A stretch of DNA of 64,000 nucleotides from Spisula solida (lineage: Eukaryota > Mollusca > Bivalvia > Venerida > Mactridae), in contig OX365951.1 of NCBI GenBank assembly GCA_947247005.1, positions 32,788,899 to 32,852,898 of the forward strand, read 5' to 3'. This document shows, piece after piece, positions 13,199 to 26,027 of this stretch. A program made the position numbers and the translations under genes. The stretch's first letter is position 1. Every line of letters begins with the position of its first letter. Below the pieces are notes generated by a model. It was not told where the DNA came from. It saw only the letters and a list, made by a program, of their open reading frames with translations, and made no database searches.

Positions 13199-13415
13199 CA
13201 ACAATAAATTATTGGTCAAATTTAAATTATTTATAACTCTTTAATAGCTACAAATTATGACAAAGGATCGTTCAATATTAATAATTATTCAGTCAACGAA
13301 CCTATGCAAACAATATCATTCCCAAATGTTTAGGTTTTAAAGAATAATATGAATTTATATTTGACCGTAAATTTACGATTTCCTTAAGTCCGTTGATAGA
13401 ACAGTACCCTGGTGT
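13199..13415. mobile_element. MITE family X, copy 1
   Basis: Shares the internal block tttaatagctacaaattatg ... attattcagtcaac and the terminal region (gaccgtaaatttacgatttc ... agaacagtacc) with 45500-45730 and 61415-61650. The ends are inverted repeats of actgttttatcaaagcactt type. Non-coding. Confidence 0.65.
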
Positions 13416-15423
13416 TGTGTGATGTGGTCATATTGATACTTTTGGGGGGTTGTGATATAGAGCCGAGTGGTCTTTGCATTGCTAGGCGATAGCGCAGTAC
13501 AGTCACACAATGGCTTCGAATCTAAGAATACAACTACTCGTATGATTTAATTTAACATTAGCATGTTTCCATGTGGAAACAGATACACAATATTAACGTG
13601 TTTGTAAATAAATCTGTCTGTTATCACATGAAGATGTATTACTATGTATACGTATAAGTTCAAATAAAAAAATATAAAATATATATTCCATTCGTAAACC
13701 AGGCGTTCAGTAATATATATCATTTCAATGTAGCAATTACTGTGTCTGGTGTAATGCTTTTTGGTTTCTATTGACTTCACATATTGCAGGGATGGCGTAC
13801 AATCAAGCTGGATATGGTAATTAAACAGCCAATTAAGAGATTCGTGAAACGTAGCTTTTTATAGCGGAGGTTAATCTACTACTCAAATTGCTTAAACATA
13901 TTTATTAAAATTGCCTGCAAAATGCTTGCGTCACAAATATGCTGGACATCGGGCGATGTATATGTACTAGTAATATAGTATCCGACGTCTGTGTATGCCG
14001 GAGCGGGTAACTTATCATGAGACTAAAAACGACGTTCGTACCCCCTCCTCCCCGACGACCGGTCGATATGCCAGCCCGACCTCCTGTCCAAGTTGTAAAA
14101 AAATACTCCGATCACCAGACTGCGTCCAAATTGGATTTGTGACATAAGCATTAGACAGGTGAGTGTTGAAATGAAGTAACTACAATGTATAAGCTATACT
14201 CAGTAAGGAAAGAACTCACCACAATATCACTGAACTATATATTAAGATAACATAGACCCAATGATGATAATAATTGCGGTTGTACTGTAATGTGCAATAT
14301 AAACACAACTCAACTCAATATTAAGATCGCCTAGTCCAAATGATGACTATAATTGAGGTTGTACTGTACTGTACTCATGTATAATTACGGAAGTCATATT
14401 GTTGCAGTCGCCAACTTTTGACGCTATTTAAGGGGAAGGTGGGTTCGCGACTCGTGAATGTCTCAAGTATTGGAACGCACATCTTTATTACTGTACTGTA
14501 CTGTACTGTACTGTACTGTACTGTACTGCACTGCACTGCACTGCACTGCACTGCACTGCACTGCACTGCACTGCACTGCACTGCACTGCACTGCACTGCA
14601 CTGCACTGCACTGTACTGTACTGTACTGTACTGTACTGTACTGTACTGTACTGTACTGTACTGTACTGTACTGTACTGTACTGTACTGTACTGTACTGTA
14701 CTGTGTATAATTACGGAAGTCATATTGTTGCAGTCGTTATCGCCAACTTTTGACGCTATTTAAGGGGAAGGTGGGTTCGCTACATCTTTATTGCGTAGGC
14801 TTTAAATACTAGTACCTCAAATTAGATTTATATGTACCATTTGACATTTTTTCAGGTCACTTCGGACTTCAAACCAAGTGTATCAGTAATGTATTTGACA
14901 TTCGCATTCTTAAATTACAGCGCAACAATGTAAAATGAGTAAGCAAATTTGTGTTTGAACGCTGATCTGACAGGGCAACATGTCCTATCGAACGAGTGAC
15001 GGATAAAACAGAACTACTTCAATAGTGAGCCTGGACATTTCAATTAAATCTGAATGTTCGGTACGACCATAAACCATGGGTTAACGTGACTTTGTGACAA
15101 TCTTAACAATACAGTTAATGGGGTTTTATAGGGTTTGTTAAAGCTGTAATCCAAATCAATAAAATCTCTAATTCCAAGGTCACACCGACCAAGCCGTCTG
15201 CTCCATAAAATGTACAATGATTCAATTTGATACTTTAAAATTAACAAGTAATTTGGTGAGTATATAAACATTTCATGGAGTTGGTATTATGATAAGTTCG
15301 TGGTAAGAGAAATTCGTCAATTGAACAATTGGTAGGAAACTCCATGTTATGTCGTATTTCGGAGATCAATTAATCGTGGGGATTTATTTTCGTGGTAAGA
15401 TCCACAAATTCAAACATCCAATG
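13416..15423. other. No gene seen apart from the pentanucleotide array
   Basis: Two related blocks at about 14225-14370 (tattaagat...tgatgataataattg...ggttgtactgt) precede the microsatellite. Otherwise nothing supported. Confidence 0.5.
14379..14781. repeat. Pentanucleotide microsatellite inside a duplicated flank
   Basis: Roughly 14488-14704 is (TACTG)n, then about 17 CACTG, then (TACTG)n again. The flanking block tgtataattacggaagtcat ... aaggtgggttcgc is present on both sides (14379-14450 and 14703-14780). Five-base periodicity leaves all frames open, so the overlapping ORFs are not genes. Confidence 0.95.
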
Positions 15424-15685
15424 GGGTCCTCGATAGCATAGAGTGGTTGAGCGTCCTCTTCGAGTGCGGGGGTCTTGGGTTCGACCCCTGGTCGCGTCAA
15501 ACAAAAGACGAAATAAAAATGGTACCAGCAATTCCCTTGCTTGACGCTCAACATAGAAGGGAAACTGGCTTCTCTTTTCTCATACCCTCTTGGTGATGGA
15601 TAACATCAGGAATGAGGTGTCGAGATAAACTTGTTTCACAATCGACCTTAAATAAATTAGTATAAACTAAATTGTGTATATGCCA
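15424..15685 (+). mobile_element. SINE, family A, best-preserved copy
   Basis: Starts gtcctcgatagcatagagtg, a tRNA-like A-box region, with B-box gggttcgacccc at about 15477-15489. The body has acgaaataaaaatggtacc and cttgacgctcaacatagaag, and the tail has cacaatcgaccttaaataaa. The head resembles a tRNA gene but runs straight into SINE body. Confidence 0.82.
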
Positions 15686-16027
15686 TATGCCTTTATTGAA
15701 CCTTTATTGGAGATTACAGATGTGGTGAGTCCTTATGACACGTCGTCTTCATTTCACACAATTATATGTTTAGGTTGATTCGGATTCAACGCCGTTTCTC
15801 AACGTTTATTTTGTTATATGCCGGTAGTATGCGTTGCCAGTTTTATTGGACATTATCCTAACCAGCACTAATTTACCCTTCCTCCACCACAAAAAAACAA
15901 GCACTTCTCCACATGTGGAAGAATTTGCGATTATGATGTTAATATCCGGTGTGTTCATTGTTGAGAATATTACGGAAGATTAATACATTTTTGTATATAT
16001 TGTCAAATAAGCCCCCTCGTAAAAGAA

Positions 16028-16105
16028 AGTATGTATTATTATTATTATTATTACTATTAGTTATTATCATTATTATTATTATTATTACCATTATTGTTAT
16101 TATTA
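16028..16105. repeat. Interrupted ATT trinucleotide microsatellite
   Basis: Runs of ATT with scattered substitutions. Low-complexity sequence. Confidence 0.9.
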
Positions 16106-17151
16106 TGTATATATGAGTATCGTGGAAACAGAAAGAAGTTGGTTGTGTGTCAGTGAGTTGCTTACCGCGGGGTATGATAGTAATCTACTATACCGTAGTA
16201 CATCGTTTTCTTCAACTTTGATAGCGGCAAACAAATGTTGCATTCTCCCGCTACCACAGATGTAGTATGGCAAAAATATGCAAACAACTTTAAATTACAT
16301 TATGATAACTACAGATACTGTGTCCTGAAGCATTTACTGGTGAGATATGTCGCTACTTCAAGGTAATTTACTGAAATTAAACATGCGTGCACAATAAAGT
16401 AAACTAATAAAAGTTTGATGCAAATGTTCTCACAGAAACTCGTTGAGAATTTGAGCTGCAAGCATCTGATATCCTAGCGTTCAAGTCGATTGACGTTTGA
16501 AAATATATTTTGAGAAATTTAAACAGCGATCTTATTATAACAGATCGCAATCGTTTTAAGTTATATGGTAATAAAACACTAAGCATCCCAGTTAATTTAC
16601 TTCAATTTTGGCGTAAACTCAACTCAGTTTAAAATTAATGCAACACGCAGAAATCGAATCGGGTCGATTTTGAAAAACATTTACGAAGTCGAAACATAAT
16701 CCGTTTGAAATTGTGCCCGAGTAGGAATTAATAACTTTATAAATACTCTGAACAACGGGTAATTAAAACAACATTACTGTTATATCTATCGAATGTTGTG
16801 ATCCAAACACGTTATCATGGGAAATGCCAAAAAAATGTGGAAGGCGGTAAAAGAATAAAAACGCGCCACTTGTTTCAGCAGTTAACAACGGAGCAACGAG
16901 GGCGTCCTGTCGTGCAGGCCACTTCAGCTACTTTAATGGATTAAGGTGCTTCAGATTAGTACATTCCTTACGAATATTTTTTTAATGTAATAACTTTCAG
17001 AATTCACGAAAACAACAAAAAATGATGAAGCGACCCAGTGTGATTTGTCAATATATATCTAAGTATGTTTATTTTTCAAGGCGCCGTAAGAAACACAGGT
17101 GAACGCGTCTTAGATAACAGTTTGACTAGATAGAATTCACTAAATACAACA

Positions 17152-17233
17152 ATCGAACTCGAAGGTTCCCGTATAGATAGCTAGCTTAGTAATCGTAAAG
17201 CTAGCTATCTATACGGGAACATTCGAGTTCGAT
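17152..17233. mobile_element. 36-bp-arm hairpin MITE
   Basis: Arms 17152-17187 and 17198-17233 are inverted with one mismatch and a 10-base loop (core GTATAGATAGCTAGCTT). No coding capacity. The target duplication is unclear. Confidence 0.7.
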
Positions 17234-17439
17234 CGTGGTGTAATATATCTAACAATAATTAATAATACATGCATCTTTATTTTAGGAAACCCTGTTGCAC
17301 CAAGGTTACTTGTTAAACAAAGAACACAATGTTTATATCTTATTTCCATATGACCGTCAATTAAGAATATAACAGACAGAAGATCTACTGGTAATATGAC
17401 CGTTTGGATTCCACATTTTGTATTGTAAGTTAATCATTT

Positions 17440-18362
17440 GAGATACTGGTGGGTCGCATGCCAATCAGTTGGGAAACTTTGTGTTGGACCGAAGCTTACC
17501 AGTTGGAATTTCTTATTGTTGGATCGCAAGCTAACAAGTTGGTTGCGTCATGCTGGATCGCAAGCTAACCAGTTGGGGGCGTCATGCTTTATCGCAAGCC
17601 AAACAAGTTCTGATTCTTTACGTACCATCGCAATCTAGCCAGTTTGGATTCTTAATAGTGAATCGCAAGCTAATCAGTTGGGGTACTTCATGTTGTATTG
17701 CAAGCTTACTAGTTGGGATTCTTCATGTTGAGTCGTAAGCTAACAAATTGGTAAATTTCATGTTGGATCGTAAGCTAACTAGTTGGGATTCTTCATGTTG
17801 TATTGTAAGCTTACTAGTTGGGATTTTTCATGATGGGTCGTAAGCTAACAAGTTAGGAAATTTCATGGTGGATCGTAAGCTAACCAGTTGGGATTCTTCA
17901 TGTTGGGTCGTAGGCTAACAAATTGGTAAATTTCATGTTGGATCGTAAGCTAACCAGTTGGGATTCTTCATGTTGTATTGTAAGCTAACCAGTTGGGATT
18001 CTTCATGCTGAATCAAAAGCTAACCAGTAAGGATCTTCCCGTAGGGTAGCAAGCTAACCAGTTGGGATCTTCACGTTAGGGTCACAAGCTAAACTATTGG
18101 GATTCTTCATGTTTGATCGCACGTTAATAGTTGGGATTCTTCCAGGTTGGACCGCAAGCTAAACGATGTGGATTATTCATGTTGGATCGTAAGCTTACCA
18201 GTTGGGAATATTCATGTTGGATCGTAAGCTAACCAGTTGGGAATATTCATGTTGGATCGTAAGCTAACCAGTTGGGAATATTCATGTTGGATTGTAAGCT
18301 AACCAGTTGGGAATATTCATGTTGGATCGCAAGCTAACCATTAGGGATTTTTCAAATTGGAT
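17440..18362. repeat. 35-bp minisatellite array
   Basis: About 26 copies of a 35-bp unit (ttgggaatattcatgttgg, atcgtaagctaaccag). The right-hand copies at 18180-18330 are nearly identical while the left-hand ones are diverged, indicating recent expansion at the right side. Confidence 0.93.
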
Positions 18363-19204
18363 TTCACAAACCAAACCAACATTGATAATATATAATGATT
18401 GAGATAGAAATGCACGACTAATCAAATACTATTTTTTTGTATGTCGAATAATTACTCAACTTAATATGACCTCTCGAATAATATTATGATTAACCCTTTA
18501 ATCGGAATTAATAAACCGTCATAAAAATGGTATTACCAAATTATATAAAGTTATGATAGAGTCAGCTAATTGCTTAGTACATAATAATTGACGAACATAA
18601 CAAGTGATGTATATAATTATTTTACATAATCATCATTTTATACATGAGATGAAGGAGGCGAGGCTTATCATGTTAAGAATTAATGGATCATTAACACAGA
18701 GTCTTCATAGCGATATTTCGTCTGCTCACAATTATATGTGTGAGAAAATAATAGAAATGTTCGACAGAACGGAATGATATTATTATTTCAAATGCATGTA
18801 CATTTTTTGAAGAAATTTTAATCATATCGATTCTACGATCGAGTGCCTCGAGGAAACAGGGGGAAATTTCTACATACAGAATACAGAATACATTGTAGAA
18901 GAATTTGTATCATACTGGTTAATGTAGGCCACTACTTTAACCGACTGTCATGCTGCCTAATACTAGTGTAGACAAAGTATGACGTAGTCGGGAAATGAAT
19001 CTCGTGGTACCAGTCTATGCTGCCCACTGATCATTGAGTCGTCATTCTGATCCCCTCGGTCTTTATGCATTGAACTATTTACCGGAAATTTGTTCTCGGT
19101 CATTGAGTCGCAAGTTGGCTGTTATACTTGGTGCCACAGCACCTTTCGTGCTACCATTCATACACATAGGTAAAGTGAGACATGATGGGTTTGTCTTGCT
19201 TAGA

Positions 19205-19309
19205 CCACAGGTGCTTGGCATGTGGATATGACCCATTGATCCCCTCTACAACTCAACATAAAAATTCAAAAAAAAATTCAGATCTCTATTACATGCCAAG
19301 CACCTGTGG
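19205..19309. repeat. Perfect 19-bp inverted repeat
   Basis: CCACAGGTGCTTGGCATGT at 19205-19223 is exactly inverted at 19291-19309, with a 67-base spacer including an A-run. It lies next to a tRNA-like head and may be a fold-back part of that repeat. Confidence 0.6.
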
Positions 19310-19400
19310 CTTAGACAAAATAGGCATGCAGTGACACAAACGAGGGTCGAACCCGAGAACTATCAATCCCAAAAGCGTGCACCCTATCGCTATGCCAAGG
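19310..19400 (-). mobile_element. tRNA-like SINE head
   Basis: The minus strand reads cttggcatagcgatagggtg then ctcgggttcgaccctcg, an A-box/B-box pair in tRNA spacing, followed by cgtttgtgtcactgc. It is part of a SINE-like element rather than a functional tRNA gene, since the acceptor stem does not pair. Confidence 0.5.
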
Positions 19401-20280
19401 GTATTATGATATATTGTTTGATATCAAATTGATTCGGTGTTAGAGTAATTGTCAATGTTCGTCACGTCTTACTTGGCAGACGTTACAAAAATATTGAAGA
19501 TTACGAACAGTTACATAATCATAAGTTCGTCGTATGAACGATTTCAAATTACCATGTTTAGTATGATAATATTGTAATGTTTATTAATCCAGCAAACAGT
19601 TGTTTCATGTTGTGTTATAACATCAATCAAACTGTCTGATTTACATATATGCACTGATGCCTGTCTAATTAAATGTGCATCAGTTATAGAAAATCCTTTA
19701 ATAAATTATACTGGTATGCAGAACGCTGTTTATTGGAAATCGTGCAATACATAGTAAAACAGGCTAAAACGAAAGTAACAGTACAGTTAAACAAGTATTT
19801 AACATGCCATAAGCTTAAACGCCTACGTGCCATTGAGCATTTTTTGCCTCGGCGATGTACTCCAGATTGGAATTAATGAGCTATCAGAGCATCGGGAACA
19901 GGTTCCTCGTGGTCTAGGGGAAGCTTAGGGGAAGTCAAGAGACAATTTGTTATATCGGAAGGAATTGTGATGAATCGGGTGGTATCGGAAGAAACCGGGA
20001 GAACATCGCCGATGTGAAATTCCTCAGTGGGACATAGGCTTAAGTAGCGAACAAACACTAAGGTAATGGTTGAAAGCCTAAGTAAGTAACAGCCATAAAC
20101 GTAAGTAACAGACAAAGTGCGTAGATCTAAGTGACAAAGAAAACATAGGCAGCAGATGAAAGCAACTGACACAAAACGTGAAAGAAAAAGTTAATAACCG
20201 ACAAAAAGCGTAAATAACCGATAAAAATTCTATTGTTGCGGCGTACTAAAAGACAAAACAAAACTGGTGCCAGTAGGCGC

Positions 20281-20790
20281 TAGGGGTGACTATCGAGTCC
20301 ATTTCTGACTATTGCAATACTATTGCTATTGCTGAAAGTACTATTGCGATACTATTGTATTGCAGGAAACTATTGCGATACTATTGCAATAGTTATTCAA
20401 TATTGTCAAGATTTCGAAACCAGAGATTAACATGTATATGCAAATTTGCACTGTTTAAGATATCACTTTGTTGTAAAACATACTAATCTACTATTTGTTG
20501 AAATGATTTAAAATGAATTGGATAGAAATAGATTAATAAAATTTAACTAAATACTGCATTGTTTGCAGTATTGATGCATGGGACTATTTAAAATTATTTT
20601 TTTAACGAGAACGACAGTTGATTTAAATTAATAATAAACTATATTTATGAAAAGGAATTTATCGTAACTATCGATATTTGAGCTCACTATCGGCGATAGT
20701 TATTGGATCGAGACTTTTACTATCGATCCATACTATCGGGACACTCGGAATCGCAATGCATCGATATTTCGATGTATCGGCCCACCCCTA
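20281..20790. mobile_element. hAT-like non-autonomous element
   Basis: Begins TAGGGGTG and ends CACCCCTA (8-bp terminal inverted repeat, hAT-type ends). The flanks are gtaggcgc on the left and gattaggcgc on the right, an imperfect 8-bp target duplication. The interior is rich in tactattgc and tatcgat words and encodes nothing. Flanking sequence resembles diverged SINE family A, so it probably landed in an old SINE. Confidence 0.6.
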
Positions 20791-21299
20791 GATTAGGCGC
20801 TGGAGCATTTAAATGTAAACTTTTACCAGTAGATCCCTTACTTGGTATGGAGCCTTTATCTGATCTCTCTAATACCCTCGTGTCAATGGAAACTATCAGG
20901 ATATGGAGAGTGGAGGTTGATAAGTACTAGTATAAATTATTAGACTTCTTAAAATTGCTTAAACAACGGCATGAAAATCACCCATTATACCATAGGCTTT
21001 TTGGAATATAAGGTAGGCATGGTCCATATGTAAAAGAAAACTGACGAAATAAGATTTGAAACAACAAGTTATTATTTGTTTTTATCAGCCAGCGAAAACT
21101 GTACCAAAGGACATTCTTGTTCTGTTACGACTTTGCTAACACTATCACAAACTAATGAGGCAATTTGCGCATATTTACAGCTTTAAGTATTTGGTCAAAC
21201 ACACGATTTCAATTTAAAGCTTATCAGATCTTATTAGGGTTGATTTACCATCCGTAGGATCAGTGTGTTATATGTACGAAACACTTTAACCAAGATTTA

Positions 21300-21935
21300 T
21301 AGCATACTGTATCATCGTAGGTACTGTGGAATAGAGAGTAATAACTGTAATACTGCAGTAGGTAAGGAAAATAGTGCGATAACTGCAATACTGCACTAGA
21401 AATTGAAAATAGTGCGATAACTGCAATACTGCACTGGGACAGGCAAAGAGTGTGATAACTGTAATACTGCACTGGGACTGGAAAAGATTGCGATAATTGT
21501 AATACTGCAGTAGGTAAGGAAAATAGTGTGATAACTGCAATACTGCACTAGAAATGGAAAATAGTGCGATAACTGCAATACTGCACTAGAAATGGAAAAT
21601 AGTGCGATAACTGCAATACGGCACTGGGACAGGCAAAGAGTGTGATAACTGTAATACTGCACTGGGACTGGAAAAGAGTGTGATAACTACAATACCGCAC
21701 TGGGACTGGAAAAGATTGTGATAACTGTAATACTGCACTGGGACTGGAAGCGAGTGCGATAACTGCAATACTGCACGGGGTCAGGCAAAGAGTGCGATAA
21801 CTGTAATACTGCACTGGAACTGGAAAACAGTGCACAACTGCAATGCTGCACTGGAACTGGAAAAGAGTGTGGTAACTACAATACTGCACTGAGGATCGAA
21901 ATAATGCGATAACTGCAATACTGCACTAGGCTTGA
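21300..21935. repeat. 38-bp minisatellite array
   Basis: About 16 copies of a 38-bp unit (gtgcgataactgcaatactg cactagaaatggaaaata). Two variants alternate: the 'ggacaggcaaagag' and 'gaaatggaaaatag' spacers. Open frames through it are artefacts. Confidence 0.92.
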
Positions 21936-24203
21936 ATTTTTTCACCAGGCCAAGATAAGAACTTTGAACCAGAATTTTGACCTTTGAAAAGGCAGAATCT
22001 CCTTAATTCTTACGCAGCCTAGTGCTGAATCGATGTAGTGCATTGAGCAACAAGATATGCATCCAAATAGTCTGTAGCTAATCTTGAACAAAGAGTTTAA
22101 CTGTTCATATTGAATAAATCCGCAGTAATGAATGACTATTCAAATCTGTAATACATCTGACAAAATAGTTACATTCATGTCAATGAACTTTTATTGCCTA
22201 AAGAGAACGTACATTTGTTTTCTAACACATTTGAAGAAATCTCATAAATTGCAAAGGTTACGTTGTATATAATTATGTTTTAATATTAAATATGTAAATT
22301 GAAGAACACCAAGGATGATGTTGTCATGACAATTGATAAGATTTACCAGTTTTATTAAGTACTGAAAAGTCATATATTTTCGTGAGGCAAAATTTCGCTG
22401 AGTTGCCAAATACATGTAGTGTGAATTCTATAAATATTCGAGAAGTTTATACTTCAGAGAAAGCTAAGTTCTGTGTTTTAGTGACATTGTTTAAGTTCAT
22501 GGGCGTATTTTAGCGATGTTTTCATCTCGTTAATATAGCGAAAATTAAACACTTGCGAATTGAGTTGATTTTACAGCACATGTCAAATTAATAAATATCA
22601 CGTAATTTATTAAATCTGAACTCTTGCACTTGTTAGAATTATAATCAAACAGTACAAACAGTATATCCGTCTTTGAAAAAAGGTGAATTATTAAAATAAT
22701 TTGGTGTGAAATTAATATACATGTATTATTTCAGAGCATGCAATTAATATACATGGGGGTATATATATATATATATACATGTACATGTTTTTTTAGAAGA
22801 TAGGTATCGAATTTGTTATTAAATTCATACATACTTTTTAATATAGTGTGTGTGGTTTCCCAAGTCGCAGCATCGAAGATTGATAAAAAAATACCTGTAT
22901 ACATAATGTTGCAATTTTGGAGACTATTTTAGTTGATCGGCAGCCGGATGTCACCCATCAATCTAATAGATTATATGATGATAACCTACATGTAGAGGGA
23001 ATGTGTTGCATTGTTATCGAAGACTTTACAAATATATTTCAAGCGGAGGGGTTTCATTGACAAATGTTGGTTTCGACTATATAAGGCTGTTCCACCAGAA
23101 TATTTCTTGATAATCTAAAGCAAACATTTGAAGATCAGGTAATTTCATTGAAAACCATCCCATTCGCCCCCCCCCCCCCCCCCCCCCTCCTGCGATCAGA
23201 TCAAACAAAACAAAACAAAACAAAACATAACAAGTATAACTCTCCGATGGACTCCGGAAGGGAAAAGAAAGCGGTATCACCAAAAAACAACATCGAGGCG
23301 TATTTTGTAACATATATAGAAATCAATGACAATTGGTATGACCTGGAGAGAGTTAGAGAAGAAATACTAGACAGAGAACAGTGGAATACTCTTGCCCTCG
23401 GCCAATGTGCCTCCGGGCATGTCAAGGACTAGGTGGAAAGAGACGTTTATGTGAACAAAGCTCTGACATGAACGGTCCCAAGTTAAAAGTCCACATTGGG
23501 GAGGGAAACCTATCAACTGCATCTTGCCCCTTTTTAAATATGTCTGGTTTTTTCATAAATCTTTATTACACAATGATGATTGCCAGCGATATACCGAATC
23601 ACGTAAAATCATTTGCACGTGTGTGTATAGTGGGGGTATAATTAATTCTCTTCATTGGACATTTACCAACTGTATTGACAACTTTATGTCCTAAGACTCA
23701 GCATGTACGGCTACGTGCTCGTTATATTAAGCATAAATACGAACATTTTCGAAATGTCTGTTCGCGATTTTTGCTAATGATTTGTTCGTGATGACCTGCT
23801 GCGTATAATACTCGGTTGGCGGACTCGAAGTGAAAAGAAAATAATTATGCATATATGCAAATTAGATGCCTGTCTGGAACGCCGCGGTTGTAATTAAGGC
23901 GTACTTTTAAAGAATAAGACGCGCATTTGCAATGCAACCGCACATTCCTGAACGTCAATGCATTTCACACCGATGCATAAACGAAATGCATGCTCTGAAA
24001 TAAATTCTTCCGTCACAAAAAGCACCCAGTAGAATGCACGCTAAATAGTTTGATAGTTTATTTAAATGTAAATCGTCTGTCAAGCGTTTTCCTAATCCGT
24101 GTTGAGTTACTGTTGCGTTATCAGCGCAAAAACGGAGAACATTCCTAGTTAACTGAAGTCCAATGAATAAGTCCTAATGTGTCTTTTGGAGCCTGTGCAA
24201 TAT
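21936..24203. other. No gene seen
   Basis: Contains a TA microsatellite at about 22757-22780, a poly-C tract and AAAAC repeats. The 23148-23641 frames run through low-complexity sequence and have no domain. Confidence 0.55.
23164..23230. repeat. Poly-C tract and AAAAC microsatellite
   Basis: An uninterrupted run of C around 23167-23187, then (AAAAC)n. Low complexity and sequencing-prone. Confidence 0.9.
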
Positions 24204-24533
24204 ATGCAGATCTTTTGGCCAAACAAGATCACAAACGAACAACCATTTAAGAAAACCGGTTGCCGTAACACCACTTCTGAAATCAAGCAAAAATGGCTAA
24301 GATGGCTAGGTCGCGCACTGAGAATGGACCAAACTCGATAACCAAAGGTTGCTCTTCGATGGACACTACATAGAAAAAGAAAACCTGGTCGACCGAAGAC
24401 AACATGGCGTAGGACAATGGTGGCAGAACTCGAAGCGATGGGACTATCTTTGGTACAAGCACAGAGAGAAGACAAACCTACGTGGAGAGAGGCTATTGCA
24501 GCCTTATCTCCTACTGGGGACGAAAAGGATTAA
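24204..24533 (+). pseudogene. Decayed 3' end of a non-LTR retrotransposon ORF2
   Basis: An open frame of 110 codons with one internal TAA reads WLRWLGRALRMDQTR, stop, PKVALRWTLHRKRKPGRPKT, TWRRTMVAELEAMGL, ending LSPTGDEKD and TAA. The pattern LGHxLRM ... GRPKTTWRR ... EAMGLS ... W is the C-terminal region after the reverse transcriptase in molluscan non-LTR elements. The stop is followed directly by (TAAG)n, a typical LINE 3' tail. The RT and endonuclease are absent, so this is a 5'-truncated copy. Confidence 0.82.
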
Positions 24534-24544
24534 GTAAGTAAGTG

Positions 24545-26019
24545 GCATAAGCACCATTCGTTTAATCAAACCTAGCCATATACAGACTTGGGAAGCGATA
24601 AGGATTGAGCAAGCATTTTGTCAAAGTCGTGACAGAATCACGCTGTGTGTATTTTATCAATACCAACAATCAAAGTTCAATAGTTAATTGAAATAGTTCG
24701 TTTATAATTAAGGTGCTTGGTGTATACCGGTAAACATAATTGAATATAACAATATCAATTTCAGACCTCTTTGATGTTTCAGACACCGATTACCAGTAAA
24801 CAAGGTCATACATTGAAAAGGACAGCTTGTACAAATCACTGCCTGTGTTATTTTAATTTTAAAATTTAAAAAAAAACTTTAGATGTTTTTGTAATTTGAC
24901 ACCGGACAATGGTTTCTTTTCTTTTAAATGTCGTTTTAAGTCCCACTGGTCAACATTATTTCAGTCGTATGGAGACGAATCAATCCCTTTACCCTGAGAG
25001 CGGGCAAACCAGTTGTTGCCTGTAACTAACATGCAAGAGAGGTATATCAGTACCATTGTAATGACTTAGGTATATCACAACAGGCCTGCGATTGACCAAC
25101 CTTTTACATTCGAAGCGGATTCTCTACCACTAGGCTATCTTCGAGCAGTACCATCATATAATGAGCCCTACAAGACTTTTTTAGTGTTTTTAACAATTCC
25201 ATAGTCTATACTGTTTCATCAGACATATAGTCCAGTCAGGATAAAAATCCAGTGACGCAGCGGTGGAGTCCACTATAACGGTGTAAAATCAATTATAAAG
25301 GCTTATACTGTACAAACAGCTATGGTTTCAATGCTATAAACAAACTATATTTCTCTACCTGTTTAGACAATGGTTGTTATATTTTGTGTACACATAAACT
25401 GCAACGTCACTGTCACAATATCCTAACTGGACTGTAGTATCGGTATTTTACTTACATGTATATTTTGTTATTTGTTGTGTTTAGCAATATTTGGATGTCC
25501 ATTCAGAAATAGCTTGTTTTATCTACCAACGACAAAGGTGCAGAAATACTCCGATTTTTTTATTTATATTAATTAGTACAATATCACAATGTACACAGTT
25601 TTAATCATCGTACGCTATCTTAATATTAGCCTTTATTTCGATAACTAAACATAAAACGTTTCCAAATTTTACATTTTATGTTTTTTACATTTTATCAAAA
25701 TATGTCGATTGTTTTTGGAATAAATCAACAGATGTGAAAATTCCACAGTATACGAGTTCATGTATATTAATTCTTACACTGACAATGATCAGATGTGTTG
25801 CCCGGTAAACAGCATATCGAAGACAACGTACTTCGAGGAGCATCCTTCACTTTATCACACGTACCCTATTGCGACGCTTTTCCCATAAAAAGTGGGGAAG
25901 TTGTGACCTAGAGGCAAGGCTCGATCTATGTGCTAAAGGAGCCGGAAGCTGCCGGATATGCTTAATTCTTCTGAGCAAAATATCACACAATGCTCAACTT
26001 TACCAAGATGTATGAATGG
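24545..26019. other. No gene seen; tRNA-like fragment
   Basis: 25088-25145 (ttcgaagcggattctctacc actaggctatc) resembles a decayed minus-strand SINE head. Otherwise AT-rich with nothing supported. Confidence 0.5.
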
Positions 26020-26027
26020 GTAGGTAT

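Noticed and set aside
14375..14763. Cys/Thr/Ala/Leu-rich proteins of 78-111 residues
   Set aside because: They come from the TACTG/CACTG pentanucleotide repeat, which is open in several frames.
15424..15500. Functional tRNA gene
   Set aside because: A- and B-box are present but the acceptor stem is poor and the sequence continues into a SINE body found at other loci.
23148..23432. Pro-rich 94-codon ORF
   Set aside because: It is driven by the poly-C and AAAAC tracts, with no domain.
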